A DNA stretch of 53,940 nucleotides from Lutibacter sp. GTDB taxonomy: Bacteria > Bacteroidota > Bacteroidia > Flavobacteriales > Flavobacteriaceae. Of this stretch, positions 8,281 through 15,948 are shown piece by piece; position 1 is the first letter of the stretch, and every line of letters starts with the position of its first letter. The notes beneath the pieces are model-generated. The model ran no database searches. It saw nothing but the letters and a program-made list of their open reading frames with translations, and was not told the origin of the DNA. The DNA lies in assembly GCA_002733665.1 (NCBI GenBank), contig NVWM01000031.1, positions 1-53,940 on the forward strand, written 5' to 3'. Made by a program: the position numbers and the translations under genes.

Positions 8281-9108
8281 ATGCAATTTTTAAAAAAGCT
8301 TTTTAGATTCTATATATTTAGCAATATTCATGTTGCGATTGGAACATTTTGTTTGGTTAAAATCACATTGTTAACCTATGGTATTCCTGAAAGCAATACA
8401 GCATTATTTGTTTTATTTTCTACAATTGTAGCCTACAATTTTATTCGTTTTTATCGTATTTCTAATATTGCGAATTGGTTTTCAGATTGGTTAAAAATCA
8501 ATAAAATTGTTCTTTATACTTTAACCTTAATTAGTGTTTTGATTGTAGTTTTTTTAGCACTTTCTTTTCAGTTAAAATCATTTTTGTGGTTGTTGCCATT
8601 TGGTGTTTTTACATTTTTTTACGGACTCCCATTCCCGTTTAAAAATATTCCGTTGCGTAATGTTGCTAGAATAAAATTATTTTTAATAGCCATTTCTTTT
8701 GCAGGAATCACTGTGCTTTTTCCCTTGGTTCAAAACAATATAGAAATCAATTTAAATGTTTGGTTGATCTTTATACAGCGCTTTTTATTTATAGTGTTGA
8801 TAACTATTCCTTTTGATATAAGAGATTTATATGTTGATAGTGAATCGCTAAAAACACTTCCGCAAATGGTTGGAATAAAAAAGACAAAGGTGATTGGTGT
8901 ATTATTAGGTGTTCTAATTGTTCTTTTAGAATTTTTAAAACAGCCAATTGAATCAAATCAATTGATAATCATGTTGATAGTAAGTATTGTTTCTATTTTA
9001 TTTCTGATAAATTCAAAAGAAAAACAATCTAAATATTACTGTGCATTTTGGGTAGAATCCCTGCCGATTTTTTGGTTTCTACTAATAATTCTCAGAATAA
9101 ATATGTAA
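8281..9108 (+). CDS. UbiA-like polytopic membrane protein
   Basis: A 275-residue protein with about seven to nine hydrophobic segments. The second half contains IPFDIRDLYVDSESLKTLPQ, which looks like the second Asp-rich motif (DxRDxxxD) of UbiA-type prenyltransferases. FFYGLPFPFKNIPLRN resembles the loop before it. The first Asp-rich motif (NDxxDxxxD) should fall near YNFIRFYRIS but has no Asp, so a normal prenyl-diphosphate transferase activity is doubtful. The stop is 27 bp before the kynureninase start, suggesting co-transcription. A TATATTTG at 8269-8276 is so close to the ATG that it would give a nearly leaderless mRNA. Function unknown. Confidence 0.75.
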   Translation: MQFLKKLFRFYIFSNIHVAIGTFCLVKITLLTYGIPESNTALFVLFSTIVAYNFIRFYRISNIANWFSDWLKINKIVLYTLTLISVLIVVFLALSFQLKSFLWLLPFGVFTFFYGLPFPFKNIPLRNVARIKLFLIAISFAGITVLFPLVQNNIEINLNVWLIFIQRFLFIVLITIPFDIRDLYVDSESLKTLPQMVGIKKTKVIGVLLGVLIVLLEFLKQPIESNQLIIMLIVSIVSILFLINSKEKQSKYYCAFWVESLPIFWFLLIILRINM

Positions 9109-9135
9109 GTTTGTCTAACAACAAATAAACACAAA

Positions 9136-10401
9136 TTGACTACCTACAAAAATACATTAGAATTTGCTAAAAAATTAGATTCGGAAGATGAATTAAGTTC
9201 ATACCGCAAGCGATTTCACATACCAAAAGACACAAAGGGAAACGAGTTGATTTACCTTACAGGAAATTCCCTTGGATTACAACCAAAATCTACCAAAGAA
9301 TATATCAATCAGGAACTTGAGGATTGGGCAAATCTTGGAGTTGAAGGGCATACAGAAGCCAAAAACCCTTGGTTGCCATATCATGAGTTTTTGACTGAAA
9401 GTATGGCTAAAATTGTTGGAGCAAAACCTTTGGAAGTTGTGGTTATGAATACATTAACTACCAATCTTCATTTGATGATGGTTTCATTTTATAAACCAAC
9501 TAAAAAACGCTATAAAATTCTTATTGAAGCAGACGCTTTTCCTTCTGATAAATATGCCGTAGAATCTCAATTACGTCATCATGGTTATGATGATAAAGAA
9601 GGATTGATTCTTTGGAAGGCTAGAGAAGGAGAAGAATTGGCAAATTATGAAGATTTAGAACAAATTCTTGATGAACAAGGTGATGAGATTGCGCTGATCA
9701 TGATTGGTGGAGTGAATTATTATACAGGACAATATTTCGATTTAAAAAGAATTACAGAATTAGGTCATAATAATGGTTGTGTTGTTGGATTTGATTGTGC
9801 ACATGGAGCAGGAAATGTGGAATTGAACCTTCATGATTCTGGAGCAGATTTTGCAGTTTGGTGTACCTATAAGTATTTGAATTCTGGTCCAGGAAGTTTG
9901 GGAGGATGTTTTGTTCATGAGCGACATGCTTATGATAAGACTTTAAATAGATTCACAGGATGGTGGAGCCATAATAAAAAAACACGTTTTAATATGCGAC
10001 ATGAGTTTGATGTGCTTCCAGGAGCTGAGGGTTGGCAATTGTCAAATCCTCCAATATTATCGATGGCAGCAATTAGAGCTTCTTTAGATATATTTAATGA
10101 AGTCGGAATTGAAAACTTGACAAATAAGTCAAAAATTTTGACAGGATATTTCGAGTTTTTAATCAATGAATTAAACAATAAGAATATAAAAATAATTACG
10201 CCATCTAATCCTGAAGAAAGAGGTTGTCAATTATCCATACAAGTTAAAAATGCCGATAAAGCATTACATAATAAGTTGATGGAAGCAGGAGTGATAACTG
10301 ATTGGAGAGAGCCTGACGTAATTCGCTGTGCTCCTGTACCATTGTATAGTAGTTTTGAAGATGTATATAAAATGGTTGAGAGATTAAAAAAATTGTTGTA
10401 G
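9136..10401 (+). CDS. kynU: Kynureninase
   Basis: A 421-residue PLP enzyme that hydrolyses kynurenine or 3-hydroxykynurenine to (3-hydroxy)anthranilate and alanine. It shows the family blocks YLTGNSLGLQPK near the N-terminus, EADAFPSDKYAVESQ, DCAHGAGNVEL (Asp contacting the PLP ring), CTYKYLNSGPGS (PLP lysine near residue 245) and GWWSH. The start is taken at TTG 9136, because the natural N-terminus (TTYKNTLEFAKKLD) begins there and no in-frame ATG exists until deep inside the conserved region. It is the second gene of the kynurenine block; its stop codon overlaps the next GTG start by one base (TAGTG). Confidence 0.95.
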   Translation: MTTYKNTLEFAKKLDSEDELSSYRKRFHIPKDTKGNELIYLTGNSLGLQPKSTKEYINQELEDWANLGVEGHTEAKNPWLPYHEFLTESMAKIVGAKPLEVVVMNTLTTNLHLMMVSFYKPTKKRYKILIEADAFPSDKYAVESQLRHHGYDDKEGLILWKAREGEELANYEDLEQILDEQGDEIALIMIGGVNYYTGQYFDLKRITELGHNNGCVVGFDCAHGAGNVELNLHDSGADFAVWCTYKYLNSGPGSLGGCFVHERHAYDKTLNRFTGWWSHNKKTRFNMRHEFDVLPGAEGWQLSNPPILSMAAIRASLDIFNEVGIENLTNKSKILTGYFEFLINELNNKNIKIITPSNPEERGCQLSIQVKNADKALHNKLMEAGVITDWREPDVIRCAPVPLYSSFEDVYKMVERLKKLL

Positions 10402-10775
10402 TGAATCTAGATGAATTTAAAGCCCTGCATAAAAAGTTTGAAAATATAGATTATTTCAAACAAGGTTGGATGACAGATGAATATGATTTATATATTGAAG
10501 CGATTCATGAAAAGCAAGAGTTCCATAATTGGGTTTTGATAAAAGATTTAGAAAAGGAAAAGTTTGATTATTTAAAATTCTGTTGCGTTTCTATGGCACA
10601 TAAAGTTTATGTTAGTATAGATAATAAAGGTGAAATTAAACAAGGAAATAATGATGCTGTTATAAATCGATGGAAAGATGGAACTTATGGCATTCCAATT
10701 CATGATGGAGGTATGTCAGTTGTAAAAATCAATTTTTGCCCTTGGTGTGGAGAAAATTTAAAGAATAATGAGTAA
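10401..10775 (+). CDS. Small protein of unknown function with C-terminal CPWCG motif
   Basis: A 124-residue protein inserted between kynU and kmo. It starts with GTG overlapping the kynU stop by one base and ends 8 bp inside kmo, so it is translationally coupled on both sides. FCCVSMAHKVYVSI in the middle and FCPWCGENL at the C-terminus suggest a small metal-binding (zinc-ribbon-like) fold, similar in style to DUF6980-type proteins, though I cannot confirm the family. An ATG at codon 24 is an alternative start. No signal peptide or membrane segment. Its placement suggests a role linked to kynurenine metabolism, but this is inference. Confidence 0.8.
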   Translation: MNLDEFKALHKKFENIDYFKQGWMTDEYDLYIEAIHEKQEFHNWVLIKDLEKEKFDYLKFCCVSMAHKVYVSIDNKGEIKQGNNDAVINRWKDGTYGIPIHDGGMSVVKINFCPWCGENLKNNE

Positions 10776-12201
10776 AAAAGATAATATAATAATTGTTGGC
10801 GCAGGACTCTGTGGAAGTTTATTGGCTTTGAGATTGGCTCAAAGAGGTTATAACATAGAAATTTTTGAAAGCCGTCCTGATCTTAGAACGACCGATATTT
10901 CAGCAGGTAGATCAATAAACTTAGCCTTATCAGATAGAGGTTTTAAAGCCTTGCGGTTGGCAGGTGTTGAAGAGAAAGCACGTGAAATCTGTATTCCTAT
11001 GTATGGGCGTTTAATACATGATGCCAAAGAAAATACATTTGTATCAAATTATTCGGGAAAAGAAGGTGAGTATATTAATTCAATTTCTCGTGGAGACTTA
11101 AACGGAATTTTATTGACTGAAGCCGAAAAACACGAAAATGTAAACATTCACTTCAATAAAAAATGTACTTCAGTAGATATTGAAAATACAATAGCGCATT
11201 TTAAAGATTATCTAACCAAAGAAGAGTTTTCTATTGATGCAACTATTATTTTTGGAACTGATGGTGCTGGATCTATACTGCGAAAAAGTTATTATTTAGA
11301 ACGCAAATTCTTATTTAGTTATTCGCAAAATTATCTAACGCACGGTTATAAAGAATTAGAAATTCCTGCTGATGCAAAAGGAAATCATCAGATAAGTAAA
11401 GACCATTTGCACATTTGGCCAAGAGGAGATTATATGCTGATTGCACTTCCAAATATGGATGGGAGTTTTACAGTAACACTCTTTTTAAGTTATGAAAATG
11501 GCGAATATAATTTCAATAATTTAACTTCAGAAGAAAAAATTACAGAATTTTTTGAAACTCAATTTCCTGATGCTTTAAAACTAATACCAAGTATAAAAGG
11601 TGAGTTCTTGAATAATCCAACAGGAGCATTAGGTACTGTAAAATGTTCGCCTTGGCATTATCAAAATAAGACATTGTTAATGGGAGATGCTGCACATGCT
11701 ATTGTACCTTTTTACGGACAAGGAATGAATGCTTCGTTTGAAGATGTAACCGTTTTTGATGCAGTTTTGGACAAACACGAAGGTGATCAGCCTAACGGCG
11801 AGACAAGTTGGGAAACAGTTTTTAAGACTTTTGAAAAAGAAAGAAAACAAGATGCTGATGCAATTGCTGATTTAGCAATAGATAATTATTACGAAATGCG
11901 AGATCATGTAGCGAATCCATTATTTAAAGAAAAACGAAAGATAGAAATGGATTTGGAAGAAAATTTTCCTGAAGAATATTTCTCGAAATATTCGATGGTA
12001 ACATTCAATGAGGATATTTCGTATCTTGAAGCGATGAATCTAGGAAGAGCACAAGACAAGGCAATTTTGAATTTATTGGAAGATGGAGATATTTCGACTA
12101 CGCTCAATATGACACAAGTTGAGTTGAAAACAATACTAAAAAAAGTGCAGAAGGCAACTCAAGATATTTTGGATGATGATAAAACTGCAGGTTTAAAATA
12201 A
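10768..12201 (+). CDS. kmo: Kynurenine 3-monooxygenase
   Basis: A 477-residue FAD aromatic hydroxylase that converts L-kynurenine to 3-hydroxykynurenine with NADPH and O2. The N-terminal Rossmann motif GAGLCGSLLA (residues 11-20) and the flavin motif MGDAAHAIVPFYGQGMN (about 305-321) are intact, with RSINLALSDRG near residue 50 as in KMO. The C-terminal region (RDHVANPLFKEKRKIEMDL) is also characteristic. The start overlaps the small CPWCG gene by 8 bp. After the stop there is a repeat-filled gap (12204-12345) before the next pathway gene. Confidence 0.95.
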   Translation: MSKKDNIIIVGAGLCGSLLALRLAQRGYNIEIFESRPDLRTTDISAGRSINLALSDRGFKALRLAGVEEKAREICIPMYGRLIHDAKENTFVSNYSGKEGEYINSISRGDLNGILLTEAEKHENVNIHFNKKCTSVDIENTIAHFKDYLTKEEFSIDATIIFGTDGAGSILRKSYYLERKFLFSYSQNYLTHGYKELEIPADAKGNHQISKDHLHIWPRGDYMLIALPNMDGSFTVTLFLSYENGEYNFNNLTSEEKITEFFETQFPDALKLIPSIKGEFLNNPTGALGTVKCSPWHYQNKTLLMGDAAHAIVPFYGQGMNASFEDVTVFDAVLDKHEGDQPNGETSWETVFKTFEKERKQDADAIADLAIDNYYEMRDHVANPLFKEKRKIEMDLEENFPEEYFSKYSMVTFNEDISYLEAMNLGRAQDKAILNLLEDGDISTTLNMTQVELKTILKKVQKATQDILDDDKTAGLK

Positions 12202-12203
12202 TC

Positions 12204-12345
12204 GTCATTCCAAATGGACATTGAGCGGAGTCGAAATGTGATATGGAATAAATTAAAGGATTAATCGTCATTCCGAACTCGTTTCGGAATCTCATCATGG
12301 GAATCCAAAAATAAAAATAGATTCCGCATCAAGTGCGGAATGACA
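12204..12345. repeat. Palindromic intergenic repeats between kmo and aminomuconate deaminase
   Basis: The region contains a unit with GAGCGGAGTCGAAATG, then CGTCATTCCGAACTCG and a hairpin ATTCCGCA-tcaag-TGCGGAAT ending in GACA. Ends of the GTCATT.../...AATGACA kind recur throughout this window (12.8, 14.3, 15.8, 16.5, 24.9 and 48.3 kb). The final GGAATGAC contains an ATG at 12340 that is in frame with the next gene and is probably a false start. Confidence 0.8.
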
Positions 12346-12351
12346 GAAATT

Positions 12352-12786
12352 ATGACAGATAAGAAAAATAAGGTTCCTGCAGAAGCAGGAACTAAAGTAA
12401 CACCAAGAGGCGCATATCCACATGTAAAAGTTGTGGGAAACTTTATATTTGTTTCAGGTACAAGTTCTCGAAGACCTGACAATACAATTGCTGGAGTAGA
12501 TGTGATTGACGAAATGGGAACGAAACACTTGAATGTTGAGGTGCAAACTCGAGAAGTTTTAAAAAACATTGATGCCAATTTGAAAAAAGTGGGTGCATCC
12601 ATAAAAGATGTAGTGGATGTTTCTACATTCTTGGTAAATATGAATGACTTTGCTGGTTATAATAAAGCCTATGCTGAGTTTTTTGATAAAGAAACTGGAC
12701 CTACACGTACTACCGTTGCAGTGCATCAATTACCGCATCCAGATTTGGTTGTTGAGATTAAAGTAACAGCTTATAAGAAACTATAA
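12352..12786 (+). CDS. 2-aminomuconate deaminase, RidA/YjgF family
   Basis: A 144-residue protein of the RidA fold. In the nitrobenzoate/tryptophan meta pathways, 2-aminomuconate deaminase (AmnD/NbaF type) belongs to this family. The sequence carries what I recognise as its signature: [42 protein letters not shown] and [17 protein letters not shown]. Role: hydrolytic removal of the amino group of 2-aminomuconate to 4-oxalocrotonate. I chose the ATG at 12352 ([13 protein letters not shown]) over 12340, which lies in the upstream palindrome. It fits the pathway step following the dehydrogenase encoded next. Confidence 0.9.
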   Translation: MTDKKNKVPAEAGTKVTPRGAYPHVKVVGNFIFVSGTSSRRPDNTIAGVDVIDEMGTKHLNVEVQTREVLKNIDANLKKVGASIKDVVDVSTFLVNMNDFAGYNKAYAEFFDKETGPTRTTVAVHQLPHPDLVVEIKVTAYKKL

Positions 12787-12788
12787 AT

Positions 12789-12860
12789 GTTATTCCTGTG
12801 AAGGCAGGAATCCATTGTAAATTGAAACTAAAAATAGATTCCTGCCTTCGCAGGAATGAC
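12789..12860. repeat. Palindromic repeat pair between deaminase and dehydrogenase genes
   Basis: Two units (TTATTCCTGTGAAGGCAGGA and ATTCCTGCCTTCGCAGGAAT) lie in inverted order about 25 bp apart and fill nearly the whole intergenic gap. Each is also an internal palindrome, so the transcript could fold either as two small hairpins or as one long one. The last unit includes an in-frame ATG (12856), likely not the real start. Confidence 0.8.
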
Positions 12861-12864
12861 AAAA

Positions 12865-14310
12865 ATGGAAAAAATAAAAAACTACATAAACGGAGAGTTT
12901 AGAAATCCTATTTCAAATAAGTATGTGGACAATTACAATCCATCAAACGGAGAAATCTATGGTCAAATTCCTAATTCGTCTAGTGAAGATGTGGAATTGG
13001 CATATAGTTCTGCCAAATCTGCCTTTAGACAGTGGTCAAAAACTACATTCGAGTATAGAAGTCGAATCCTAATAAAAATATCAGAATTACTAGAAGAAAA
13101 TTTAGAGCGATTTGCTGAAGCGGAATCAAAAGATAATGGAAAACCGCTATCACTCGCACGGAAAATTGATATTCCAAGAGCAGCAAGTAACTTTCGCTTT
13201 TTTGGAAATGCAATTACACAGTTTGCAAGTGAAAGTCATGAAAGCGTTGGAGAAGGAGCCATAAATTACACATTGCGTCAGCCAATAGGTGTTGTGGGTT
13301 GTATTTCTCCATGGAATTTACCGCTGTATTTATTTACTTGGAAAATCGCTCCAGCAATTGCTGCTGGAAATTGTGTGATTGCCAAGCCAAGTGAAGTGAC
13401 TCCAATGACTGCATATTTATTAGGAGAAATCTGTAATGAAGCAGGTCTCCCAAAAGGCGTACTAAATATTGTTCATGGTTTAGGAACAACTACAGGTCAA
13501 GCCATTGTTTCACATCCAGATATTAAAGCGATATCTTTTACTGGAGGTACAGCAACAGGAGCGCATATTGCTCGTGTGGCAGCACCAATGTTTAAAAAAT
13601 TATCTTTAGAACTTGGAGGAAAAAACCCGAATATCATTTTTGCTGATTGCGATTATGAGGATATGCTAGAAACATCTGTTCGTTCGTCATTTACCAATCA
13701 AGGTCAGATTTGCCTTTGCGGAAGTAGAATTTTTGTAGAAGCATCTATTTATGAGCGATTCAAGAAAGATTTTGTAGAAAAAGTAAAACAATTAAAAGTT
13801 GGTCATCCAAGTGAGACTTCGACGGATATTGGCGCGTTGGTTTCAAAACCTCATTTAGAAAAAGTTGCCGAATATATTGAAATTGCCAAACAAGAAAACG
13901 GAAAAATACTCTGTGGAGGTAGTGACAGAGTCACAGTCAAAAATTTTGAAGAAGGGTATTATCTTGCTCCAACGGTTATTGAAGTGCCGACTGATGAATG
14001 TCGTGTGAATCAAGAAGAAATTTTTGGTCCAGTAGTGACTATTATGCCTTTTAATACTGAAGAAGAAGTTCTTGAAATGGCAAATAAGGTGAAATATGGG
14101 TTGTCTACGACTCTTTGGACAAGTGATTTAAAACGAACTATGAGAATGAGCAATCAATTGCAATCAGGAATTGTATGGGTAAATACGTGGATGATGCGTG
14201 ATTTAAGAACACCTTTTGGCGGAGTCAAAGCAAGTGGAGTAGGAAGAGAAGGAGGATTTGAGGCTTTACGTTTCTTTACTGATGCAAAAAATGTGTGTAT
14301 AAAGTATTAG
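12865..14310 (+). CDS. 2-aminomuconate 6-semialdehyde dehydrogenase (ALDH family)
   Basis: A 481-residue NAD-dependent aldehyde dehydrogenase. It has INGEF near the start, PWNLPLYLFTWKIAPAIAAG (cofactor fold), SFTGGTATG, LELGGKNPNIIF with the general-base Glu near 249, and GQICLCGSR with the catalytic Cys near 282, plus EEIFGPVV. Placement between the deaminase and the dioxygenase/decarboxylase genes makes 2-aminomuconate semialdehyde the likely substrate (product 2-aminomuconate). From sequence alone, other ALDH8/HMSDH-type semialdehydes are possible. The start MEKIKNYINGEF at 12865 is preferred to the ATG at 12856 inside the repeat. Confidence 0.9.
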   Translation: MEKIKNYINGEFRNPISNKYVDNYNPSNGEIYGQIPNSSSEDVELAYSSAKSAFRQWSKTTFEYRSRILIKISELLEENLERFAEAESKDNGKPLSLARKIDIPRAASNFRFFGNAITQFASESHESVGEGAINYTLRQPIGVVGCISPWNLPLYLFTWKIAPAIAAGNCVIAKPSEVTPMTAYLLGEICNEAGLPKGVLNIVHGLGTTTGQAIVSHPDIKAISFTGGTATGAHIARVAAPMFKKLSLELGGKNPNIIFADCDYEDMLETSVRSSFTNQGQICLCGSRIFVEASIYERFKKDFVEKVKQLKVGHPSETSTDIGALVSKPHLEKVAEYIEIAKQENGKILCGGSDRVTVKNFEEGYYLAPTVIEVPTDECRVNQEEIFGPVVTIMPFNTEEEVLEMANKVKYGLSTTLWTSDLKRTMRMSNQLQSGIVWVNTWMMRDLRTPFGGVKASGVGREGGFEALRFFTDAKNVCIKY

Positions 14311-14312
14311 TT

Positions 14313-14384
14313 GTCATTCCTACGAAGGCAGGAATCCATAACTTTGATAATAAAATAGATTCCGCATCAAGTGCGGAATGACAA
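14313..14384. repeat. Palindromic repeat pair downstream of the dehydrogenase gene
   Basis: GTCATTCCTACGAAGGCAGG begins at 14313 and GATTCCGCATCAAGTGCGGA at 14358, the second ending in AATGAC. Both are of the GTCATTCC...GGAATGAC class seen in neighbouring gaps, again filling the space between two genes of the block. Confidence 0.8.
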
Positions 14385-14390
14385 ACATCA

Positions 14391-14609
14391 ATGAATAAAA
14401 AAATTAGAGGAAAGATTATTACAGTTTGTAATGAAAAGATTGAAAAGAAAGGTGACAATGTAGGTTTGTCTTTCTACGCTTTTTTTGCCAATAAAAATGA
14501 CAATCCAGAATTATTGATGGAAGTTGCTGAATGGTGGATACAAAAACATAAATTAGATCATTTTGAAAAGGCAATTAAGATTAAAGAAATGATTGAGAAT
14601 AAATTATAA
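14391..14609 (+). CDS. Small protein of unknown function
   Basis: A 72-residue basic protein (MNKKIRGKIITV...), probably mostly helical in its second half (LLMEVAEWWIQKHKLDHFEKA). No signal peptide, cysteine pair or transmembrane segment. It lies 6 bp after the repeat that follows the aldehyde dehydrogenase gene and just before the nuclease unit. Codon use looks like its neighbours, so it is probably a real gene, but I do not recognise the family and no function is proposed. Confidence 0.6.
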   Translation: MNKKIRGKIITVCNEKIEKKGDNVGLSFYAFFANKNDNPELLMEVAEWWIQKHKLDHFEKAIKIKEMIENKL

Positions 14610-14615
14610 ACTAAA

Positions 14616-14646
14616 ATGTCTCTTCGAGCGCAGTCGAGAAGTTATT
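14616..14646 (+). repeat. Left palindromic unit flanking the GIY-YIG gene
   Basis: A 31-bp unit with core TTCGAGCGCAGTCGAGAAG, ending directly before the nuclease ATG at 14647. It is an inverted copy (26 of 31 positions by my alignment) of 14963-14993. The differences include paired changes that keep a CTTC/GAAG versus GGTC/GACC stem. Confidence 0.75.
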
Positions 14647-14964
14647 ATGAAAACGTATTATGTTTATATATTAGAGTGTTCTGATAAATTGCTTTATACA
14701 GGAATTACAAATAATATTGAAAGAAGAGTTGAAGAACATCAAGAGGGTTTAAATAAGAGTTGTTTTACATATAAAAGACGACCATTGAAATTAATTTTTA
14801 ATCAGGTTTTTAATAATGTAGATCAAGCGATTTATTTTGAAAAGAAAATAAAAAAGTGGAGTGCAAAGAAAAAATTGGCTTTAGCAAATAACGATTTTGA
14901 TTTGATAGAGATTTTAGCAGAGTGTAGGAATGCTACACATCATAAATACAATCCAGATAGTTAA
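14647..14964 (+). CDS. GIY-YIG nuclease domain protein
   Basis: A 105-residue single-domain protein. YYVYILECSDKLLYTGITNN is the GIY...YIG signature (here VYI and YTG), followed by the conserved Arg in IERRVEEHQ and the metal-binding Glu in YFEKKIKKW. Related small proteins are common and often annotated as UPF0213/YhbQ-like or putative endonucleases; cellular roles are mostly unproven. The start is set at MKTYYVYIL. The longer frame back to 14593 only translates the flanking repeat (FERSRE...). The gene sits inside the kynurenine operon although it has no evident pathway role, and it is bracketed by inverted repeat units that touch both ends of the frame. Confidence 0.9.
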   Translation: MKTYYVYILECSDKLLYTGITNNIERRVEEHQEGLNKSCFTYKRRPLKLIFNQVFNNVDQAIYFEKKIKKWSAKKKLALANNDFDLIEILAECRNATHHKYNPDS

Positions 14965-14993
14965 TAAGGTCTCGACTGCGCTCGACCTGACAT
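14963..14993 (-). repeat. Right palindromic unit flanking the GIY-YIG gene
   Basis: A 31-bp unit with core GGTCTCGACTGCGCTCGACC, the inverted partner of 14616-14646, overlapping the nuclease stop codon by two bases. Similar units occur as a gene-less pair at 43621-43689. Confidence 0.75.
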
Positions 14994-15010
14994 AAATAAT
15001 AATAAGAATA

Positions 15011-15787
15011 ATGAATTTAGGATTAGAAAATAAAAACGCGCTTGTTTGCGGAAGTACACAAGGAATTGGAAAAGCATCTGCAATGGCGCTGGCTCGAGAA
15101 GGTGCAAATGTAACTTTGTTAGCAAGAAATGAAGATAAGCTAATACAAGTATTATCAGAACTTCCAAATAATGGTCAAAATCATAGTTATTTAGTAGCAG
15201 ATTTTCAGAAGCCAAATGAATTGAAGACAAAATTAGAGAATTCTAATTTAGAATTTCATATTCTGATTAATAACACAGGAGGACCTGCAGGAGGACCAGT
15301 TTTTAAAGCAACTTTAGATGAATTTGAAAGCGCTTTTACACAACATTTAAAATGCAATCATGTGTTGGTTCAAGCCGTTGTCCCTTATATGAAAAAACAA
15401 TGTTTTGGAAGGGTTATTAATATTATTTCAACTTCAGTGAAGCAACCATTAGATGGTTTAGGAGTTTCAAATACGATTCGTGGAGCTGTCGCTAGTTGGT
15501 CAAAAACATTGGCAAATGAACTTGGTGAACATGGAATTACTGTAAATAATGTGCTTCCAGGAGCCACAGGAACTGAGCGATTAACCCAAATATTGAAAAA
15601 TAAATCTGCGAAAACAGGAAAATCAATTGATGAGGTTTCTGATGGGATGAAGAATGCTGTACCAGCAAAAAGATTTGCGCAACCTGAAGAAATCGCGAAC
15701 GCTGTGGCATTTTTGTCAAGTGCAGCGGCAAGTTATATAAATGGAATTAACCTTCCTGTTGATGGTGGTAGAACAAAAAGTTTGTAA
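15011..15787 (+). CDS. Atypical short-chain dehydrogenase/reductase
   Basis: A 258-residue SDR-fold protein. The nucleotide-binding loop reads CGSTQGIG (13-20) instead of TGxxxGIG, and NNTGGPAGG replaces NNAG. After the Ser segment (IISTSVKQP) the expected YxxxK is missing: the aligned stretch is GVSNTIRGA. These features fit the BKR-like SDR subgroup that departs from the canonical tetrad, so ordinary ketoreductase chemistry should not be assumed. The C-terminus (YINGINLPVDGGRTKSL) is typical of SDRs. It lies between the nuclease unit and the dioxygenase gene and is commonly seen in such kynurenine clusters as far as I recall; its step there is unknown. Confidence 0.88.
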   Translation: MNLGLENKNALVCGSTQGIGKASAMALAREGANVTLLARNEDKLIQVLSELPNNGQNHSYLVADFQKPNELKTKLENSNLEFHILINNTGGPAGGPVFKATLDEFESAFTQHLKCNHVLVQAVVPYMKKQCFGRVINIISTSVKQPLDGLGVSNTIRGAVASWSKTLANELGEHGITVNNVLPGATGTERLTQILKNKSAKTGKSIDEVSDGMKNAVPAKRFAQPEEIANAVAFLSSAAASYINGINLPVDGGRTKSL

Positions 15788-15800
15788 CTTTATACCGCTT

Positions 15801-15935
15801 TGTTATTCCGTATTGCCTCACAGAGCGTAGTCGATGCGTGATGTGGAATCCATATAAGAACTATAATTAAATAGATTCCTGCCTACGCAGGAATGGCAAA
15901 AAATAATGAGATCCTGAATCAAGTTCAGGATGACA
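15801..15935. repeat. Three palindromic units between SDR and dioxygenase genes
   Basis: The gap holds TGTTATTCCG... with a diverged CAGAGCGTAGTCGATGCG core, a GATTCCTGCCTACGCAGGAA hairpin, and GATCCTGAATCAAGTTCAGG followed by ATGACA. Together they occupy about 135 of the 161 bp before the dioxygenase ATG. No separate promoter was recognised among them. Confidence 0.75.
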
Positions 15936-15948
15936 AAATAAAAATATC

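Noticed and set aside
12352..12786. Ordinary RidA housekeeping deaminase
   Set aside because: The SSRRPDNT and VHQLPHPDL segments and the operon position fit 2-aminomuconate deaminase better; a true RidA is present at 48372-48752.
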